Counted from the first letter of the stretch, positions 1 to 8,938 are shown. The stretch: 64,000 nucleotides of DNA from Actinomadura rupiterrae (GCF_024172125.1 NZ_JAMZEA010000004.1:806001-870000); one strand, 5' to 3'. Numbers and translations are program-made. The notes: generated from the sequence alone by a model not told the origin.

Positions 1-1883
1 CGGCCGGGTCGCCCGCCCCGGCGCAGGGCGGCGCGCTGGCTCCCGGCTGGCCCAGGATAGTCAAGGACAATTCCGACTCGTCCTACCACGCCAAGCCGGG
101 GCTGCTCGGCGAGACCGCGCACCGGAACGGGCTCTGCACGACGGCGATCGGCCCCGGCGCGGTCTACGGCCTCGCCGACCGGTCCGGACGCGTCGACCAC
201 TACGTGGCCGGAACCGACCGCGCGACGCAGGCCGACTGGTCGCGCTGCCCGCTGACGGCCGTGGAGATCGACGACGTGTTCCGCGCCTACCTCACCGCGG
301 GGGTGGACGCGAAGGGCGTGCAGGTCCCGGTGAAGCCCGCCGACCGGGCGCGCGCCGCGTCCGCGGCCGACCGGCGGGTGGCGCAGGTCCTCGCGGGCGT
401 CCCGGCGGGCACGACCGTCCTGCTGGCCGGAATGTCCGACAACGGGCCGAAGCCGCACCTGCGCGTGGCGCTCGCCACCGGGCCCGGCTTCTCCGGCTCG
501 TCCTACCTGTACTCGGACGCGACGCGGCAGAAGGCGCTGGTCACGCTGACCGACGTCACGTCCACGATGATGCAGGCCGTGCGGCTGACCGAGCCGTCGG
601 ACGCGGTCGGCTCCCCGTTCCGGACGCGCCCGACCGGTGACAAGACCGCCCGGAAGGTCGAGATCCTGACGGACGAGGAGGTCGCCGGGCAGGCGATCCG
701 GCGCGTCCAGGGCGGGTTCCTGTCCACGCTCGCGGGCGTGCAGCTCGTCGTTTACGTGATCGCGGGGCTGGCGCTGCGGCGGCGCTGGCGCGGGCCGTCC
801 ACGCGGCGGCGCATCCTCGCCGGGACGCGCGCGGTCGCGCTGGTCGGCGCGTCCGTGCCCGGGGCGTCGTTCCTGGCCGGGGTGTTCCCGTGGTGGAAGG
901 CGCCGCACACGACGCCGGTCCTGGTCGCGACCGTGCTGGCGATCAGCGTGGCGATGGCGGCGGTGGTGCTCGCCGGGCCCTGGCGGCGGACGGTCGTCCT
1001 GCCCGTCCTGATCGTCGCGGGCATCACGGCGGCGACGCTGGGCCTGGACGTGATGACCGGCTCGCACCTCCAGATGAACTCGTTCCTCGGCTACACCGCC
1101 GTCGTCGCGGGCCGTTTCTACGGGTTCGGCAACCAGGCGTTCGCGCTGTTCGCGGCGGCCATGGTGCTGTCGGCGGCCTGGCTCGCCGGGTTCCCGCTGC
1201 GGCGCGGGCACCGCTGGTGGGCCGTCGCGGTCGTGGCCGTCGTCGGGCTCGCCGCGATCGCGCTGGACGGCGGGCCGATGTGGGGCGCCGACTTCGGCGG
1301 CGTGCTCGCGTTCGTCCCGACGTTCGCGCTGCTCGGCCTGATGGTGTCCGGACGGCGCGTGTCGCTGGTGAAGCTCGGCCTGTTCTGCGTGGCGGGCGCG
1401 GCGGCGGTGCTGCTGCTGTCCTTCCTGAACTCGCGCAGCTCGCATCCGACGCATATGGGCAAGTTCTGGAACGACCTGGTCGGCGGCCACGCCTGGTCGG
1501 TCGTCTCCCGCAAGCTCGACTCGATGCTCGGAAGCCTGGCGTTCTGGCCGGTCACGCTGCTGGTCGCGGCCGGAATCGTGCTGCTGTACCTCGTCCTCGC
1601 CCGGCCCTCGCGGTTCCGGTGGACGACGGCGCTGACCTCGACCTACGCGCGGGCGGAGACCATGCGGCCCGCGCTGGTCTGCGCGCTGACCGTCGGGGTG
1701 ATCGGCACGCTGGCGAACGACTCGGGCGTGATCATCCTGATGGTGGTGCTCGTGCTGACCGTCCCGCTGTTCATCGCGGCGGCGGCGCGCTCCCTCGCGC
1801 TGGACGACCAGGACCGCCCGGACGCCGCCGGCGAGCCGTCCACAGAGCCCACGCCAGCAAAGCCGTCAAAAGCGCAGGGATAG
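1..1883 (+). CDS. Polytopic membrane protein with large N-terminal extracytoplasmic domain (5' end outside window)
   Basis: The reading frame is open from base 3, so the gene enters from the left; the first internal GTG (204) is not a credible start because coding continues upstream of it. The N-terminal part (to about base 720) is soluble and contains a Gly/Leu-Cys-Thr-Thr-Ala-Ile-Gly-Pro-Gly segment and a later GTTVLLAGMSDNG segment, reminiscent of phosphatase/sulfatase-like membrane proteins of actinobacteria. It is followed by roughly ten hydrophobic helices and an acidic, Pro/Thr-rich tail. I do not recognise a specific function. Its last 113 bases overlap, tail to tail, the mannosyltransferase gene on the other strand, and both overlapping parts encode non-membrane C-terminal tails or the last helix. 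Confidence 0.8.
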   Translation, partial: AGSPAPAQGGALAPGWPRIVKDNSDSSYHAKPGLLGETAHRNGLCTTAIGPGAVYGLADRSGRVDHYVAGTDRATQADWSRCPLTAVEIDDVFRAYLTAGVDAKGVQVPVKPADRARAASAADRRVAQVLAGVPAGTTVLLAGMSDNGPKPHLRVALATGPGFSGSSYLYSDATRQKALVTLTDVTSTMMQAVRLTEPSDAVGSPFRTRPTGDKTARKVEILTDEEVAGQAIRRVQGGFLSTLAGVQLVVYVIAGLALRRRWRGPSTRRRILAGTRAVALVGASVPGASFLAGVFPWWKAPHTTPVLVATVLAISVAMAAVVLAGPWRRTVVLPVLIVAGITAATLGLDVMTGSHLQMNSFLGYTAVVAGRFYGFGNQAFALFAAAMVLSAAWLAGFPLRRGHRWWAVAVVAVVGLAAIALDGGPMWGADFGGVLAFVPTFALLGLMVSGRRVSLVKLGLFCVAGAAAVLLLSFLNSRSSHPTHMGKFWNDLVGGHAWSVVSRKLDSMLGSLAFWPVTLLVAAGIVLLYLVLARPSRFRWTTALTSTYARAETMRPALVCALTVGVIGTLANDSGVIILMVVLVLTVPLFIAAAARSLALDDQDRPDAAGEPSTEPTPAKPSKAQG

Positions 1884-3369
1884 CCCCGGACCGGACGACG
1901 CTGATCAGCCAGTGCAGATCGTCCGGCAGCCCGGCGGGCTCCGGGCCGCGCGCGGGCAGGTAGGCGAGCGAGAGCGCCGTGGTGTGCGCGAGCAGCAGGT
2001 AGTCGAACCGCGACCAGGGCAGCAGCGCGAGGACGGCCCATCCGAACGCGTCGTACCAGGGCAGCTCGTAGGGCGCGGCGAGCAGCCACCCGAGCACGAG
2101 CGCCGCCGCGACCACCCGCGCCTCCGGGGTGTCGTCACGGCGGGGTTCCGGGGTGTCGTCCGGGTGAGGTTCCGGGGTGTCGTCCGGGAGGGGTAGGGCG
2201 CGGGCGAAGCCCCAGACCAGGACGGCGCCGAGCAGCACCCAGCCGATCTTCACGATCGTCCGGAGGCCGGGCAGGTGCAGCAGGGCGACCAGGTGCCAGG
2301 GCGTGGCCAGCGAGATCATGCGGCTGGCGCGGTTGACCTGGTCCAGCGCGTGCGGGCCGCCGAGGGCGTACGCGGCCGCGACGGTCACCGCCGCGCCGCC
2401 GACCAGCGCGAGGAGGCTCCGGCGGGCGTCGCTGTCGGTGCGGACGCGGCGGAGCAGCGTCCAGGCCGGTCCGCCGGCGACGAGCGCGGCGGGCAGCTTG
2501 ATCGCCGTCCCGATGCCGATCAGCACGCCGCCGAGCAGCATCCGCGCCGCGTCTCCGAGCCGCCGCCTGGTGCCGCCGGTGCACAGGACGAGTCCGGCGA
2601 TCATCGGCGCGACCGCGAGGACGTCGTTGTGCCCGCCGCCGACCAGGTGGAAGAGCGTCAGCGGGTTGCACGTCCACATGAGCGCGGATCTCAGGCGTCC
2701 GGCGTCGGTGCGGGCCGTCCGGTAGAGGATCAGGCCGGTCAGGCCGAACGCCGCCAGGTTCTCTAGGGACAGGACGAAGACGGTGAGGCGCACCGAATCC
2801 CCGCCGATCCAGGACGCGAGGGCCTGGCCGGCCGTCGCGACCGGCCCGTAGACGGACGGCGTGGTCCGCCACTCCTCGGCCGCGCCGATGACCGGGTCGT
2901 GCGGAACGTCCGCTGCGGTCGTCGTGTACGGATCGTGGCCGGTCGCCGCCATCCGCCCGTAGGACGCGTAGTTCAGGTGGTCGGCCGAGCCGGCGGGCGG
3001 CATGAACGCGAACGCCGCCGCGACGAGCATCCCCGCCGCCACCAGCGGCAACGCCCGGACGCGCCAGCCGCGGCGCGCGGCGGTGAGGCAGCCGAGGAGC
3101 CCTCCGGCGCCGGCCAGCGTGCCCGCCGCGACGAGCGCGATCACCAGGTACGGCGACGGGTGCGCGGTCAGCGAGAACGGCGGCTGACCTGGGCGTCCGG
3201 CCAGCGCCGGGGAGAAGACCGACGGCCCGAGCAGCGCGACGAGCAGGAAGCACGCCAGCGAGGTCCCGATCCCGACCAGCCCCCAGGCCCCGGCGGCGCG
3301 TCCGGCGTCCTCGCTGGGCGCGGGCGGGGCGATGCGGCGGGGCGGGGAGTGCTGGTCGGCCGGGGTCAC
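1771..3369 (-). CDS. Polyprenol-phosphate-mannose-type mannosyltransferase (GT-C, MptA/MptB-like)
   Basis: A 532-aa protein with a dozen or so hydrophobic helices. An early segment reads SADHLNYASYGRMAATGHDPY (split: SADHLNYASYG then RMAATGHDPY), and the following YGP and GGHNDVLA segments resemble the GT-C mannosyltransferases that use polyprenyl-phosphate-mannose (MptA/MptB, GT87-like). Expected role: adding hexose, on the outer membrane leaflet, to a lipid-linked or cell-wall glycan. The GTG start at 3369 overlaps the TGA of the upstream GT2 gene (GTGA), so the pair is translationally coupled; the GT2 may make the lipid-phosphate-sugar donor. The C-terminal Arg/Pro-rich tail lies in the 113-bp convergent overlap. 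Donor and acceptor are not deducible. Confidence 0.75.
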   Translation of the reverse strand: MTPADQHSPPRRIAPPAPSEDAGRAAGAWGLVGIGTSLACFLLVALLGPSVFSPALAGRPGQPPFSLTAHPSPYLVIALVAAGTLAGAGGLLGCLTAARRGWRVRALPLVAAGMLVAAAFAFMPPAGSADHLNYASYGRMAATGHDPYTTTAADVPHDPVIGAAEEWRTTPSVYGPVATAGQALASWIGGDSVRLTVFVLSLENLAAFGLTGLILYRTARTDAGRLRSALMWTCNPLTLFHLVGGGHNDVLAVAPMIAGLVLCTGGTRRRLGDAARMLLGGVLIGIGTAIKLPAALVAGGPAWTLLRRVRTDSDARRSLLALVGGAAVTVAAAYALGGPHALDQVNRASRMISLATPWHLVALLHLPGLRTIVKIGWVLLGAVLVWGFARALPLPDDTPEPHPDDTPEPRRDDTPEARVVAAALVLGWLLAAPYELPWYDAFGWAVLALLPWSRFDYLLLAHTTALSLAYLPARGPEPAGLPDDLHWLISVVRSGAIPALLTALLAWALWTARRRRPGGPGRPARGSAPPPR

Positions 3370-4100
3370 GGGCGGCGGAAGGCGCGCAGCCGGTCCAGCC
3401 GGGACGCGACGGCGGGCTCCCGCACGGCGAGCGCCCGGGCCACGTCGCGGAACTGCCGGGCGCGGTGCACCTGCGCGTGCCAGTCGGTGCCGGTGGCGCG
3501 GTGCGCGAGCGGCACCTCCACCTCGGTCACCCGGAAGCCCTTGCGCAGCAGGTCGATGGTGAGCGCGGTCTCCACGCCGAACCCGGCGGCGAGCGGGCGC
3601 GCCGCCTCGAACGCGGCGCGGGTCAGGCAGCGCTGGCCGTTCAGCGGCTGCGTCGCCGTCCACCCGGTCGCGCGGCGGATGCCGTCCCGCGACAGCCGGA
3701 CGACGAAACCGTGCCCGCCGAGCTTCACCGTGGTCGAGAACACCGCGATCGTCATGTCCGCCTCGCCCGCGCGGACGGGCTCGACCAGCGGCGCGGCCTC
3801 GGCGGCCGTCGCGGCGAGGTCGGCGTCCAGGAACAGCAGGTGGCGGGGGCGGTCGCGGCCCTCGTCCAGCAGCCGGACGGCCTCCGCGCCGGACTCCATC
3901 GCCGCGCCCTTGCCCCGGTTGCGGCTGTGCCGGACGACCCGCGCGCCCGCCTGCTCGGCGACCCGCCCGGTGCCGTCGGACGACCCGTCGTCCACGACGA
4001 CCACCAGGTCCGCGCCGGGCAGCCCGAGCGCGGCCCTGACCGTGTCACCGATCCGGTCGGCCTCGTCCTTCGCGGGGATGATCACCGCTACGTCCTGCAT
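3366..4100 (-). CDS. Family 2 glycosyltransferase, polyprenyl-phosphate sugar synthase-like
   Basis: A 244-aa soluble GT-A protein. It opens MQDVAVIIPAKDEADRIGD, followed by VVVVDDGSSDGT and FLDADLA (DxD), as in dolichyl/polyprenyl-phosphate mannose or glucose synthases and glucosyl-3-phosphoglycerate synthase-like enzymes. I place the start at the ATG at 4100, where homology begins, rather than an upstream GTG that would add 29 low-complexity residues. The stop overlaps the start of the downstream membrane mannosyltransferase. That context supports synthesis of a lipid-phosphate sugar for the GT-C enzyme; the sugar is unknown. Confidence 0.8.
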   Translation of the reverse strand: MQDVAVIIPAKDEADRIGDTVRAALGLPGADLVVVVDDGSSDGTGRVAEQAGARVVRHSRNRGKGAAMESGAEAVRLLDEGRDRPRHLLFLDADLAATAAEAAPLVEPVRAGEADMTIAVFSTTVKLGGHGFVVRLSRDGIRRATGWTATQPLNGQRCLTRAAFEAARPLAAGFGVETALTIDLLRKGFRVTEVEVPLAHRATGTDWHAQVHRARQFRDVARALAVREPAVASRLDRLRAFRRP

Positions 4101-4220
4101 GCGCCCGATCGTAGTGGCCGCCGCCCGCCCCGCGCCGGACCTCGGCCGGGTGCGCGCCAGCGCGGGGCCGGACGGCGCTGTGAGCACCGCCCGGCCGGGT
4201 CGGACAGGTCGCGGTGACCG

Positions 4221-4565
4221 TCAGAGAGTGTCGAGGGCGGGCACGGCGTCCACCACGGTGAACACCGTGTCGAGCCCGGTGACCTGCAGGATGCGCCTCA
4301 CGGCGGGGCGTGGTGCGGCCAGTTCCAGCGCGCCGCCCTGCTCCTTGAGCCGCTTCATCGCGGAGAGCAGGACGTTCATGCCGGTCGAGTCGCAGAATTC
4401 CACGCCGCTCAGGTCGACGGAGATGCGGTCGGCCTGGTCGCGCAGCAGGCCCGCGAGCGCGGCCTGCAACCGGGGCGCGGTGTACAGGTCCAGTTCGCCG
4501 GTCGCCGTGACGACGGCGTGACCTCCCTGAGATGCGGTCGAGACATTGAGCTCCACGTCGGGCAC
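4221..4565 (-). CDS. STAS-domain anti-sigma factor antagonist (SpoIIAA/RsbV-like)
   Basis: A 114-aa single STAS domain. It carries the beta-strand segment VVTATGELDLYTAPRL and the phosphorylation loop DLSGVEFCDSTGMNVLLSA, in which the Ser of DST is the residue phosphorylated by RsbW-type kinases in the family. It should bind an anti-sigma kinase when dephosphorylated and so release a sigma factor. No cognate sigma or kinase gene is adjacent; an RsbW-like ATPase lies at 22.7-23.2 kb and could be a partner. GTG at 4565 is chosen; a second in-frame GTG at 4556 is possible, and neither has a strong ribosome site. Confidence 0.85.
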   Translation of the reverse strand: MPDVELNVSTASQGGHAVVTATGELDLYTAPRLQAALAGLLRDQADRISVDLSGVEFCDSTGMNVLLSAMKRLKEQGGALELAAPRPAVRRILQVTGLDTVFTVVDAVPALDTL

Positions 4566-4824
4566 ATTACCCGGCGGACGGCCCGCTATCCAGCGAGTCC
4601 GCCATCTCCCCGTGTCGCGTGGGCGTGTCAGGCGCGCCGCACCGGCGCGTCGCGGCGCGTCGCGGGCCGACAGCGGGGTGTTATGTCCGGCTGGTCGTCC
4701 CGGAAACCGTTGATCTTGCCTCTCTTGGCCGTGTCCGGACCGTGGATCTGCGCCGTTCACCCTGCGCGGCGGCCCCGCATGGGGGACCGTAGGACGGTGG
4801 CCGTGCGGAGGGGGTGTGCCACCG

Positions 4825-5196
4825 ATGAGGTCCGAGCAGGGCGCTGATCCCCGCGAGCTCAGGCTGCGCGAGCGCATCGAGGCGATCCGGACGCGGTCGG
4901 AGAAGTCCAACTCCTGGCGGTCGTCCACCCAGTACCTCGGCCGGCTGGTGAACCGCTCCGGCTTCGTGCCGATCCGCACCCGGCTGGCCCGCGAGGACCT
5001 GACCTTCCTGGCGGGCGCGCGCGACGAGGTGATGATGTTCACCGAGCTGTCGCTGCGCCTGGTCGACCTGCACCGCCCGCAGGACGCGGGCGGCATCACC
5101 AGCGACCCGACCAGCCCGATCCAGCGCTGCCGCGCCTGCATGTGGCGCTGGCCCTGCCCCACCTTCCGCGCGATCGAGGAGACCGTCGAACCGTAA
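4825..5196 (+). CDS. Small conserved-type actinobacterial protein with CRxC...WPCPT motif
   Basis: A 123-aa soluble protein of unknown function. The N-terminal half is basic and helical. The C-terminal end has CRACMWRWPCPTFRAIEE, a closely spaced Cys triplet with Trp-Pro-Cys-Pro-Thr that recurs in small actinobacterial proteins and could bind metal. The ATG at 4825 is preferred to an in-frame GTG at 4816 because GGAGGGGG at 4807-4814 sits about ten bases before the ATG. It is divergent from the STAS gene and 74 bp upstream of the PaiB-like gene. Confidence 0.6.
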   Translation: MRSEQGADPRELRLRERIEAIRTRSEKSNSWRSSTQYLGRLVNRSGFVPIRTRLAREDLTFLAGARDEVMMFTELSLRLVDLHRPQDAGGITSDPTSPIQRCRACMWRWPCPTFRAIEETVEP

Positions 5197-5223
5197 AGCC
5201 CGCGCGGTCACGGGGTTCGCAGC

Positions 5224-5256
5224 GTTCGGCACCGCACGGTCGCGGAAGTGCCGAAC
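5224..5256. promoter_or_regulatory. 9-bp perfect inverted repeat upstream of the PaiB-like gene
   Basis: GTTCGGCAC (5224-5232) and GTGCCGAAC (5248-5256) are perfect inverted repeats with a 15-bp spacer. They end 14 bp before the ATG at 5271 of the FMN-binding regulator-like gene. The position suits an operator, or a terminator for the preceding small gene; no U-rich tail follows. Confidence 0.45.
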
Positions 5257-5270
5257 CGTAAAATGGGCGG

Positions 5271-5909
5271 ATGCTGGTTCATCCTTGGGACGCGCCGACC
5301 GGCGACGACGAGTGGCGGGCCTTCCTCGCGGGCGGCCGCGACTTCGGCCAGCTGATCGCGGGCGGCCGCGACCGGGACGTGCCGGTGGTCGTCCCGACGC
5401 ACTTCCTGTGGGACGGCGACAAGACCGTCCGGCTGCATCTGGCCCGCCCGAACCCCGTGTGGGAGCCGCTGGAGGAGCACCCGCGCGCCGTCCTCACGGT
5501 GATCGACGACTACGTCTACGCGCCCGCCGAGTGGGGCCGCCCCGAGGACGTCGCGCCGGAACGCGCCATCCCGACGTCCTACTACGCGACCGTGCAGCTC
5601 ACCTGCGACGTCCGCATCGTGGACGACCCGGAGGAGAAGGCCGCGATCCTGACCGCGCAGCTCGCCCGCTTCGAGCCGTCCGGCTCGGTGCGGGAGCCCG
5701 TGGCGGCGGACGACCCCTTCGACCGGCGCCAGCTCCCCGGCATCCGCGGCCTGGAGCTGACCGTCACCGACGTCCGCGCCAAGTTCAAGTACGCCGGGAA
5801 CAAGAAGCCGGAGATCCTGCACCGCATCGCCGACCGCCTGACCGAGCGCGGCACCCCGGCCGACGCCCGCGCCCTCGACCACCTGCGCCGCCGCCACCTC
5901 GACGACTAA
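5271..5909 (+). CDS. FMN-binding protein of the PaiB / negative transcriptional regulator family
   Basis: A 212-aa protein starting MLVHPWDAPTGDDEWRAFL. It has the family split-barrel features: the segment VPTHFLWDGDKTVRLHLARPNP followed by VLTVIDDYVY, then PTSYYATVQLTC and a C-terminal AKFKYAGNKKPE stretch. PaiB-family proteins bind FMN and are named for transcriptional repression in Bacillus, although enzymatic roles are likely in many members. The gene follows a perfect inverted repeat that may be an autoregulatory operator. It is monocistronic, with convergent hairpin-rich DNA after it. Confidence 0.85.
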   Translation: MLVHPWDAPTGDDEWRAFLAGGRDFGQLIAGGRDRDVPVVVPTHFLWDGDKTVRLHLARPNPVWEPLEEHPRAVLTVIDDYVYAPAEWGRPEDVAPERAIPTSYYATVQLTCDVRIVDDPEEKAAILTAQLARFEPSGSVREPVAADDPFDRRQLPGIRGLELTVTDVRAKFKYAGNKKPEILHRIADRLTERGTPADARALDHLRRRHLDD

Positions 5910-5923
5910 CCTGTGCCTCAAAG

Positions 5924-6038
5924 TCACGGCCCACTGCGCTCGCCTAGCGGCTCGCTCCGTGACCGTGCCTGGGCGAACGCGGCATCGCTTCGCGATCAAC
6001 CCGGCTTCGCTCGCCTTCGGCTTCGCTCCGCCGGGTTG
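5924..6038. repeat. Cluster of three extragenic inverted repeats (REP-like)
   Basis: Between the convergent paiB-like and FG-GAP genes lie three successive hairpins: GTCACGG/CCGTGAC (5924-5930/5957-5963), ATCGC-TTC-GCGAT (5984-5996) and CAACCCGGC/GCCGGGTTG (5997-6005/6030-6038). The last loop is made of CTTCG/GCTTCGCTC direct repeats. The composition (CTTCGCTCGCCTTCGGCTTC) looks like a mobile extragenic palindrome. It may also terminate both genes. Confidence 0.5.
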
Positions 6039-6144
6039 GTCACGCGTTCGCGCGCGTGGCCGAGGCCACTTCGAACAGGCCCTAGCCCACCGCCTCGGCT
6101 CCGGGGCTCGCACGCTGCTCGGTCGGCGGGGATGGATGTGCTGG

Positions 6145-7608
6145 TCAGTGGCCTAGCGTGGTGCCCAGTTCGGCGCCGCGGCCCTGGACGCCCAGGGGGC
6201 GGGCGGTGAGGCCGATCGCGCCGCTGGTCGCCAGGCCGGACGTGCCGGAGGCGCGAGCCGCGGCGGCCGGGATGTAGAGGGCGGCGCCGTTGTCGCGGTC
6301 GAAGCCGGGGGCTCCGGCGATGAGGTCGGCGCGTCCGTCGCCGTTGGCGTCGAGGAGCGCGACCTCCGCGCCGAGGTAGTCGTAGCCGCGGGCGGTGCCG
6401 GGGACGCCGGGCGAGTCGAGGGTGACGTGGCGCGCGCCGCGCGCGCTGAGTCCGGACGGCGTGCCGAACAGGACGTATGCCGTGCCCGCGTCGAAGGTGC
6501 GGCCGATGTCGGTTTTGGGTGCGCCCACGGCGAGGTCGGCGCGGCCGTCGCCGTTCACGTCCCCGGACGCGAGGGACGCGCCGAAGTCGTCCTCGGCCGT
6601 CCCACCGCCGGGGCGCGCGATGGAGTACGGCCGGTCGAGGCCGAGGAAACCGCTGGTGAAGACGCTGACGCGGCCGCCTGCGGACGGCCGGTCGTCCATG
6701 TCGCCCACGGCGATGTCGGCCCGGCGGTCGCCGTTGAAGTCGGCCACGGCCAGCGCGTGGACGGTCGTGTAGACGGTCGTCCCGCGGGTGAAGCCGCCGC
6801 GCGCGGTGCCGTTGAAGACCGTGAAGCCGCGCCGGTGCTCGACCGTGGGGTCATCGCCGTCGAACCAGGCATAGACGACATCGCCGCGCCCGTCCCCGTT
6901 GATGTCGCCGGACGCCACCCAGGAGCGGTCCACGTCCGCCGCGCCTTGCGCGGAGGTGCTCCCGACCGCGCTCGCGCCTTGTGCGGACGTGCTCGGGGCT
7001 GCGGTCGCGGTGGTGGTGCGGGTTCGCGGGGTGAAGTAGAGCCAGGTGAACGTGCTCGTGCCGGGGACGGTCACGAAGAGCTCCGGGTTGCCGTCGCCCT
7101 CGATGTCGCCGGTGGCGAGGGACTCGCCGAAGCGGTGGCCGGGGGCGCGGCGCGCCTCGGTGCGCAGGGTCGCGCGTCCGGTCAGGCCCGAGCGGGAGCC
7201 CCAGAAGATCGTGACGCTGCCGGCGCGGGCGTCGTCTCCGGGCGCGCCGACGGCGAGATCGGCGTACCCGTCCCGGTCGAAGTCGGCGGACGCGAGGGAC
7301 GCGCCGAACCGGTCACCCGGCCGGGCCGCGCCGGGGACGCCCTTGGCGTCCTGGCTGAGGACGACGCGCCGGGACGCGTTCGGGCCGCCCTTCGCACCGC
7401 TCACGATCGTGACGAATCCGGCGGACCGCTTGCCGCCGACCGTCCCGTCCGGGCTGCCGAGGGCGACGTCGCAGCGTCCGTCCCCGTTGAAGTCGAAGGG
7501 CTGCGCCCGCCTGGCCTGCGCCTCGGCGGGGCCCGCCAGCGCCACGGCCGCCAGTCCGGACGCTCCGACCATCGCCACCGCCAGCAGTGCCGAGCCGCGA
7601 GTGCGCAC
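6145..7608 (-). CDS. Secreted FG-GAP / integrin-alpha-like seven-repeat beta-propeller protein
   Basis: A 487-aa protein. The GTG at 7608 is chosen because GGGGAGG lies seven bases upstream and the next residues form a signal peptide (VRTRGSALLAVAMVG, then ALAGPAEAQA). The mature part holds seven Ca-binding DxNGDGRxD-type loops, for example DFNGDGRCDVALGSPDG, DFDRDGYADLAVGAPGDD, DVNGDGRADLAVGAP and DANGDGRADLIAGAPG, consistent with one seven-bladed propeller. A Thr/Ser/Ala linker in the middle contains two STSAQGA repeats. Such proteins bind ligands or other surface proteins; no enzyme motif is seen. It stands alone, with a hairpin cluster downstream. Confidence 0.85.
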   Translation of the reverse strand: MRTRGSALLAVAMVGASGLAAVALAGPAEAQARRAQPFDFNGDGRCDVALGSPDGTVGGKRSAGFVTIVSGAKGGPNASRRVVLSQDAKGVPGAARPGDRFGASLASADFDRDGYADLAVGAPGDDARAGSVTIFWGSRSGLTGRATLRTEARRAPGHRFGESLATGDIEGDGNPELFVTVPGTSTFTWLYFTPRTRTTTATAAPSTSAQGASAVGSTSAQGAADVDRSWVASGDINGDGRGDVVYAWFDGDDPTVEHRRGFTVFNGTARGGFTRGTTVYTTVHALAVADFNGDRRADIAVGDMDDRPSAGGRVSVFTSGFLGLDRPYSIARPGGGTAEDDFGASLASGDVNGDGRADLAVGAPKTDIGRTFDAGTAYVLFGTPSGLSARGARHVTLDSPGVPGTARGYDYLGAEVALLDANGDGRADLIAGAPGFDRDNGAALYIPAAAARASGTSGLATSGAIGLTARPLGVQGRGAELGTTLGH

Positions 7609-7801
7609 GCCGAGACCTCCCCGTCCCGCGACGACTATCCAACGTCGCGTCCAATAACGACGGGAAGGGACACTACTCCTGGTAAGTGAAGCCTTATGGA
7701 GCGTGACGCAGTCCACAGAAGGGCGTGAATGCCCTGGTCAGCGCGTCGACCGGAGCGAGGGCGCCGCCGAGTCGATGATCCAGATCACCGTGAGTCGCTG
7801 G

Positions 7802-8938
7802 TCACACCCCCGTCCCGAGCGCGGGCATGCCGGCGGGGAGGCTCACCTCGAAGCGGCAGCCGGGGCCCGCGTTGGTGACGCCGATCCGTCCGGAATGCGC
7901 CTCGACGATGCCGCGCGCGATGGCCAGGCCGAGCCCCGCGCCGCCGCCCGGAGTGCGCGCGGTCTCGCCGCGGAACGCCACGTCGAAGACGCGCGGGAGG
8001 TCTTCGGCGGGGATGCCGCCGCAGGCGTCGGCGACGGTGACCTTCGCCTCGCCCTCGACCAGCTCGGCGGAGATCTCGATCGTGCCGTCGCCCGGAGTGT
8101 GCCGGATCGCGTTCACGACGAGGTTGCGCAGCGCGCGGCCCAGCTCCGAGGCGTCCACCTGGATCGGTCCACCGAGGTAGACCTCGCCGTGCAGGCGGAC
8201 GCCCTTGGCGCTCGCGAGCGGTTCCGCGCCCGCGACGGCCTCGGCCACCAGGTCGGCGAGCCCCACCCGCTCGCGCGAAAGCCGCAGCGCGCCCGCGTGG
8301 ATGCGGGACAGCTCGAACAGGTCGTCCACCATCTCCGACAGCCGCTCCACCTCGACGCGCATGCGGCCGTGGTAGCGGTGGACGGTCTCGGGGTCGTCGA
8401 CGACCTCGTCCTCCAGCGCCTCGGCCATCGCGCGCAGCCCGGCGAGCGGGGTGCGCAGGTCGTGGCTGACCCAGGCGACCAGCTCGCGGCGGCTCGCCTC
8501 CAGCGCCTGCTCCCGCTCGTGCGCCGCCGCGAGCCGGGCGCGCGCCGCCTCCAGCTCGCGGGACAGCTCGGCCAGCTCCGCCGGCAGCCGCACCGGCGGC
8601 GGCTCGAACGAGTCGGCGCGGACGGCCTCCACGAGCACCCGGTTCGCCGCGACGAGCCGCCTGCCGAGCAGCACCGACACCGCCAGCGCGACCAGCCCGG
8701 CCGCCGTCACCACCCACATCACGACGGTCAGGTCATGCTCGTTGAGCAGCATCATCAGCGAGATCACCACGATCCCGGACACCGTCGCCAGGACGGTCGC
8801 CACCCCGACCACGACCAGCTGCGTCGCCACCGACCGTCCGCGCAGCAGATGCAGCGCCAGCAGCCCGGCCCCGGCGACCACCACCGCCGCGAGCGCCGAG
8901 TACCAGGCGACCCAGACGAGATCTGCAAGGGGGATCAT
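7802..8938 (-). CDS. Two-component sensor histidine kinase
   Basis: A 378-aa kinase. The N-terminal part has four hydrophobic helices (about residues 8-95) with little extracytoplasmic sequence. A HAMP-like/coiled linker follows, then a HisKA domain with WVSHDLRTPLAGLR (His159), then HATPase_c with NLVVNAIRHTP (N box), DACGGIPAED (G1) and GGGAGLGLAIARGIVEAHSG (G2). It resembles VanS/BaeS-type kinases that sense membrane-proximal cues. Its ATG overlaps the TGA of the response-regulator gene (ATGA), so the two are co-translated. The signal is unknown. Confidence 0.9.
   Translation of the reverse strand: MIPLADLVWVAWYSALAAVVVAGAGLLALHLLRGRSVATQLVVVGVATVLATVSGIVVISLMMLLNEHDLTVVMWVVTAAGLVALAVSVLLGRRLVAANRVLVEAVRADSFEPPPVRLPAELAELSRELEAARARLAAAHEREQALEASRRELVAWVSHDLRTPLAGLRAMAEALEDEVVDDPETVHRYHGRMRVEVERLSEMVDDLFELSRIHAGALRLSRERVGLADLVAEAVAGAEPLASAKGVRLHGEVYLGGPIQVDASELGRALRNLVVNAIRHTPGDGTIEISAELVEGEAKVTVADACGGIPAEDLPRVFDVAFRGETARTPGGGAGLGLAIARGIVEAHSGRIGVTNAGPGCRFEVSLPAGMPALGTGV

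Noticed and set aside
890..1963. Large plus-strand Arg-rich frame inside the first membrane gene
   Set aside because: It is a shifted shadow of the true membrane-protein frame with Arg/Gly/Ala-only composition.
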